Shown here in pieces: positions 5,377-7,124 of a stretch of DNA of 7,124 nucleotides. Origin of the DNA: JACZQZ01 sp046756945 (GTDB taxonomy: Bacteria; Pseudomonadota; Alphaproteobacteria; Rhodospirillales; 2-02-FULL-58-16); NCBI GenBank assembly GCA_046756945.1, contig JBHHXI010000146.1, forward strand, positions 1 to 7,124, given 5' to 3'. The notes below the pieces were generated by a model. It did not search any database, was not told the origin of the DNA, and saw only the letters and a list, made by a program, of their open reading frames with translations. Numbering within the stretch: the first letter of the stretch is position 1; each line of letters opens with the position of its first letter. Both the position numbers and the translations under genes were made by a program.

Positions 5377-6072
5377 TCAGCCGGCGGCGGGGGTGTCCCC
5401 GCCGGCGTCCGGAGGGGCGCCGAAGCCACACAGGCGCATCAGCATTTCCGCCTGGCGCAGGCCCCAGTCCAACGCGGCCATGGTCTTCGCCATGTCTTCG
5501 GTGTCGTCCGCCAGCCACACCCTGAGCGCGTTCAGGTAGACCAGCGCCAGGCCTTCCGTGCGCACGGCGCCGGAAATGCCCGCCGACGACAGGCCGGCCG
5601 CCTCCACCATCCATGCCATGGAGTGCAGGAACCGCGGCGCGCCGGCCAAAAAGGCAGGCGGATCGGCGACCGAATCCCGGATGATGGCCGCCACCGCGGC
5701 CTTATGGGGATTGAGCGCGTCGAAGCGGCGCATGAGCACGTCGAACAGGCGGTCGCGCGCCGAATCGCCGGCGTCCTCGTCCCCCTCGCCGCCGGCCAGA
5801 ACCTGGGCGTCGATGTGCCCGAGGAAGCCTTCGACGATGGCCGCCCGGGACGGAAACGCGCCATGAACCTGGGCCAGGGTGAGCCCGGCCTTGGCGGCGA
5901 TCGCGGCCATGGAGACGGACCGCCAGCCGTCGCCGGCGGCAAGGTCCAGCGCCGCGGAAATGACGCGTTCGGGAATATCGCCCCTCGGCTGCTTGGCGCC
6001 GCCTTTCGATGAGGTCCGGCGCCGCGGTGCGTTTTCACCCCGGCCGGGCTTATCGGTGGCTTTGCGTGCCAT
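5377..6072 (-). CDS. TetR-family protein with COQ9-like C-terminal domain
   Basis: This is a 231-residue helical protein. Residues 1-32 form a basic, probably disordered tail. Residues about 35-85 form a TetR-type helix-turn-helix: 'ERVISAALDLAAGDGWRSVSMAAIAAKAGLTLAQVHGAFPSRAAIVEGF'. The C-terminal half is close in pattern to COQ9, the TetR-fold lipid-binding protein of ubiquinone synthesis: 'RFDALNPHKAAVAAI' (about 116-130) corresponds to COQ9 'rleaL.PhreAvrra', and 'VYLNALRVWLADDTEDMAKTMAALDWGL' (178-205) to COQ9 'vY..tllyWldD.Sed...TwaFLdrri'. The ATG at 6070-6072 is preceded by GGGGGAAG, a strong ribosome binding site, while the open frame upstream reads into the promoter. It is divergent from an RpoH-family gene. 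It may be a repressor of itself or its neighbour, or a COQ9-like lipid carrier; the well-kept helix-turn-helix favours DNA binding. Confidence 0.82.
   Translation of the reverse strand: MARKATDKPGRGENAPRRRTSSKGGAKQPRGDIPERVISAALDLAAGDGWRSVSMAAIAAKAGLTLAQVHGAFPSRAAIVEGFLGHIDAQVLAGGEGDEDAGDSARDRLFDVLMRRFDALNPHKAAVAAIIRDSVADPPAFLAGAPRFLHSMAWMVEAAGLSSAGISGAVRTEGLALVYLNALRVWLADDTEDMAKTMAALDWGLRQAEMLMRLCGFGAPPDAGGDTPAAG
5380..5406 (-). terminator. Possible terminator hairpin at the end of the TetR gene
   Basis: GGCGGGG (5386-5392) pairs with CCCCGCC (5397-5403) around a GTGT loop. An alternative pairing uses GCCGGC (5380-5385) with GCCGGC (5401-5406). On the minus strand the stem lies within the last codons of the TetR gene and is followed only by a short CTTTCG, so the terminator call is weak. 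It may simply reflect Gly/Pro/Ala codons in GC-rich DNA. Confidence 0.25.
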
Positions 6073-6136
6073 GGCTTCCCCCTCCCCGAAAATGCGAAGA
6101 AGCGAATCGTGACGGTTCCCATTGCGAATATTAGAG

Positions 6137-6142
6137 TATAAT
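6137..6142 (+). promoter_or_regulatory. Consensus -10 box upstream of the sigma factor gene
   Basis: TATAAT at 6137-6142 is a perfect -10 hexamer in an AT-rich patch about 70 bases before the sigma factor ATG. No good TTGACA-like -35 is found at 16-18 bases (GGTTCC lies at 6114-6119). A small dyad ATTA/TAAT (6130-6133 with 6139-6142) overlaps the box. GCGAA occurs three times nearby (6094, 6102 and 6124). A poor -35 suggests weak or activator-dependent transcription. Confidence 0.45.
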
Positions 6143-6209
6143 GCCTGACCTGAGGAAACGGGCAAGGGCGCAGTAGGAAAACGGCGAGCGCGACCGGGGC
6201 ATCGGTCCA

Positions 6210-7073
6210 ATGACGAAAACGACGACAGGTATAGGCAGGAGCCTGCTGGCAGCGGCGGTGGACGAGCCGGTGCTGGGCCGCGACGAGGAGCGCGAACTCG
6301 CCCGCCGCGCCGAAGCCGGCGACGCCGACGCGGCCGGCCGCCTGATCGCCAGCCACCTGCGCTTCGTCATCAAGATCGCCCGCCGTTACCGGGGTTCGGG
6401 CCTGCCCATGAGCGACCTCGTGCAGGAGGGAACCGTCGGTCTGATCAAGGCAGTGCGGCGTTTCAACCCGGACCGCGGGGTGCGCCTTTCCACCTACGCC
6501 ATGTGGTGGATCCGCTCCGCCATCCAGGACCACGTGGTGCACTCGTGGTCGCTGGTGCGCATGGGCACCACCAATGCCCAGAAGGCCATGATCCTGCGCC
6601 TGCGCCAGGTGACCGCCGAACTCATCGGCGGCGCCGAGGACCTGAGCGACGAAATCACCGCCCGGCTGGCGAAAAGCTTCGGCGCCACCGCCAACGAGGT
6701 AACGACCCTGGCCCGGCGCCTGGCCGGCGGGGACTGGTCCCTGGACCAGCCCATGGCCGGGCCGGGCGGCGACGGCGACCAACGCACCTGGATGGACTGC
6801 CTGGCCAGCGACGCGCCGACCCCGGAGCAGGCCGTGGCGGAGGCCAGCGAGCGCCGGTGCGTCAGCGAAATCGTGGGCAAGGCGCTGGCCATGTTGCCGC
6901 CGCGCGAACAACTGGTCATCCGCAAGCGCTATTTCGAGGAAGCCCGCCAGACCTTCGAGGCCATCGGCCGCGAGCTGGGCGTATCGAAGGACCGGGTGCG
7001 CCAACTGGAGACGCGGGCGCTGGCCAAGCTGCGCGAACTCCTGCAACCGGCCCTCGCCGGCAAACAGTTCTAG
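6210..7073 (+). CDS. rpoH: RpoH-family (heat-shock type) sigma factor, divergent
   Basis: This 287-residue sigma-70 group 3 protein directs RNA polymerase to a stress-type promoter set. Region 1.2-like helices (about 22-40) precede region 2 (about 47-120): 'ASHLRFVIKIARRYRGSGLPMSDLVQEGTVGLIKAVRRFNPDRGVRLSTYAMWWIRSAIQDHV'. The segment 'SWSLVRMGTT' (112-121) is the RpoH version of region 2.4. A RpoH-like linker follows ('SLDQPM', 'WMDCLASD'), then region 4 (about 214-278) with 'TFEAIGRELGVSKDRVRQLETRALAKLREL'. The RpoH box, normally QRKLFFNLR, reads 'QKAMILRLR' (124-132), so it is degenerate and lacks the FF pair. The N-terminus and length (RpoH is usually about 285-300) fit. The ATG at 6210 has no clear Shine-Dalgarno, so translation could be weak or regulated. 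It may be a second, specialised RpoH paralogue rather than the main heat-shock factor. The neighbour is a divergent TetR-family gene. Confidence 0.87.
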   Translation: MTKTTTGIGRSLLAAAVDEPVLGRDEERELARRAEAGDADAAGRLIASHLRFVIKIARRYRGSGLPMSDLVQEGTVGLIKAVRRFNPDRGVRLSTYAMWWIRSAIQDHVVHSWSLVRMGTTNAQKAMILRLRQVTAELIGGAEDLSDEITARLAKSFGATANEVTTLARRLAGGDWSLDQPMAGPGGDGDQRTWMDCLASDAPTPEQAVAEASERRCVSEIVGKALAMLPPREQLVIRKRYFEEARQTFEAIGRELGVSKDRVRQLETRALAKLRELLQPALAGKQF

Positions 7074-7124
7074 CAGGCTGCTGAAAAACCACCCATGTGC
7101 CGTCCTATCCTTCGAGACGCCGCC
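7074..7124. repeat. Start of a dispersed intergenic repeat, cut by the window edge
   Basis: Directly after the sigma factor stop comes CAGGCTGCTGAAAAACC (7074-7090), then CCTTCGAGAC (7109-7118) followed by GCCGCC at the window end. From memory, both motifs recur between genes in alphaproteobacteria, where CCTTCGAGAC opens a REP-like palindrome closed by a CTCAGGATGAG-like arm. The second arm would lie beyond the window. The short dyad AGCAG/CTGCT at the stop codon could contribute to transcript ending. Confidence 0.4.

Noticed and set aside
4992..5429. N-terminal extension of the DUF4864-like gene
   Set aside because: The extension has no domain-like sequence and overlaps the Sel1 relic in another frame. 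The signal peptide and ribosome binding site fix the start at 4991.
6141..6176. Eleven-codon leader peptide (ATG to TAG) before the sigma factor gene
   Set aside because: It begins within the -10 box, so it would be upstream of the expected transcript start, and it has no ribosome binding site.
5532..7046. Long minus-strand open frame of 504 codons across the sigma factor and TetR genes
   Set aside because: It is antisense to the sigma gene and a shifted frame of the TetR gene, with no recognisable domain.

Overview
The window looks like chromosome of a high-GC alphaproteobacterium, most likely Rhodospirillales-like. This rests on the strong G/C bias at third codon positions, an IlvE of the alphaproteobacterial type (the 'SEMMGVSAQ' stretch), a PetP/PetR-type regulator pair, a COQ9-like TetR protein and an RpoH-family sigma factor. 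I see no tRNA, rRNA, CRISPR array, transposase or phage gene.

Left part (1-3856). The last 33 codons of a plus-strand gene (possibly LOG family) run into a short intergenic region with terminator-like hairpins. It converges on a minus-strand branched-chain amino acid aminotransferase (ilvE, 217-1119). Divergent from ilvE is a plus-strand signalling unit: a MarR-family regulator (PetP-like, 1235-1732), an OmpR-family response regulator (PetR-like, 1835-2533) and a two-pass membrane histidine kinase (2552-3856). The kinase starts 18 bases after the regulator gene stops, so the two are almost certainly co-transcribed and partners. A CATATATG-centred palindrome in the ilvE/petP divergent region is a candidate operator for the MarR protein.

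Middle part (3857-5376). This is an accessory-looking patch, visibly less GC-rich than its flanks. It starts with a convergent intergenic segment full of hairpins, including alternating CAACG/CGTTG copies that could pair in two ways, and a degenerate REP-like repeat with the core CCTTCGAGAC. Two small minus-strand genes follow, 12 bases apart: a secreted DUF4864-like protein (4518-4991) and, downstream, an uncharacterised one-pass membrane protein with a helical cytoplasmic domain (3993-4505). Upstream of them (4992-5376) there is no intact gene, but there is a clear decayed C-terminal fragment of a Sel1-repeat protein and a near-perfect hairpin.

Right part (5377-7124). A minus-strand TetR-family protein whose C-terminal half resembles COQ9 (5377-6072) is divergent from a plus-strand heat-shock-type sigma factor (6210-7073). 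A TATAAT -10 box lies between them. The sigma factor keeps the RpoH region 2.4 signature but has a degenerate RpoH box. The window ends in what looks like the first part of a dispersed repeat that shares CCTTCGAGAC with the copy in the middle.

Most genes belong to recognisable families. The least explained parts are the middle accessory patch and the COQ9-like TetR/divergent sigma pair. I found no convincing wholly new multi-gene system.
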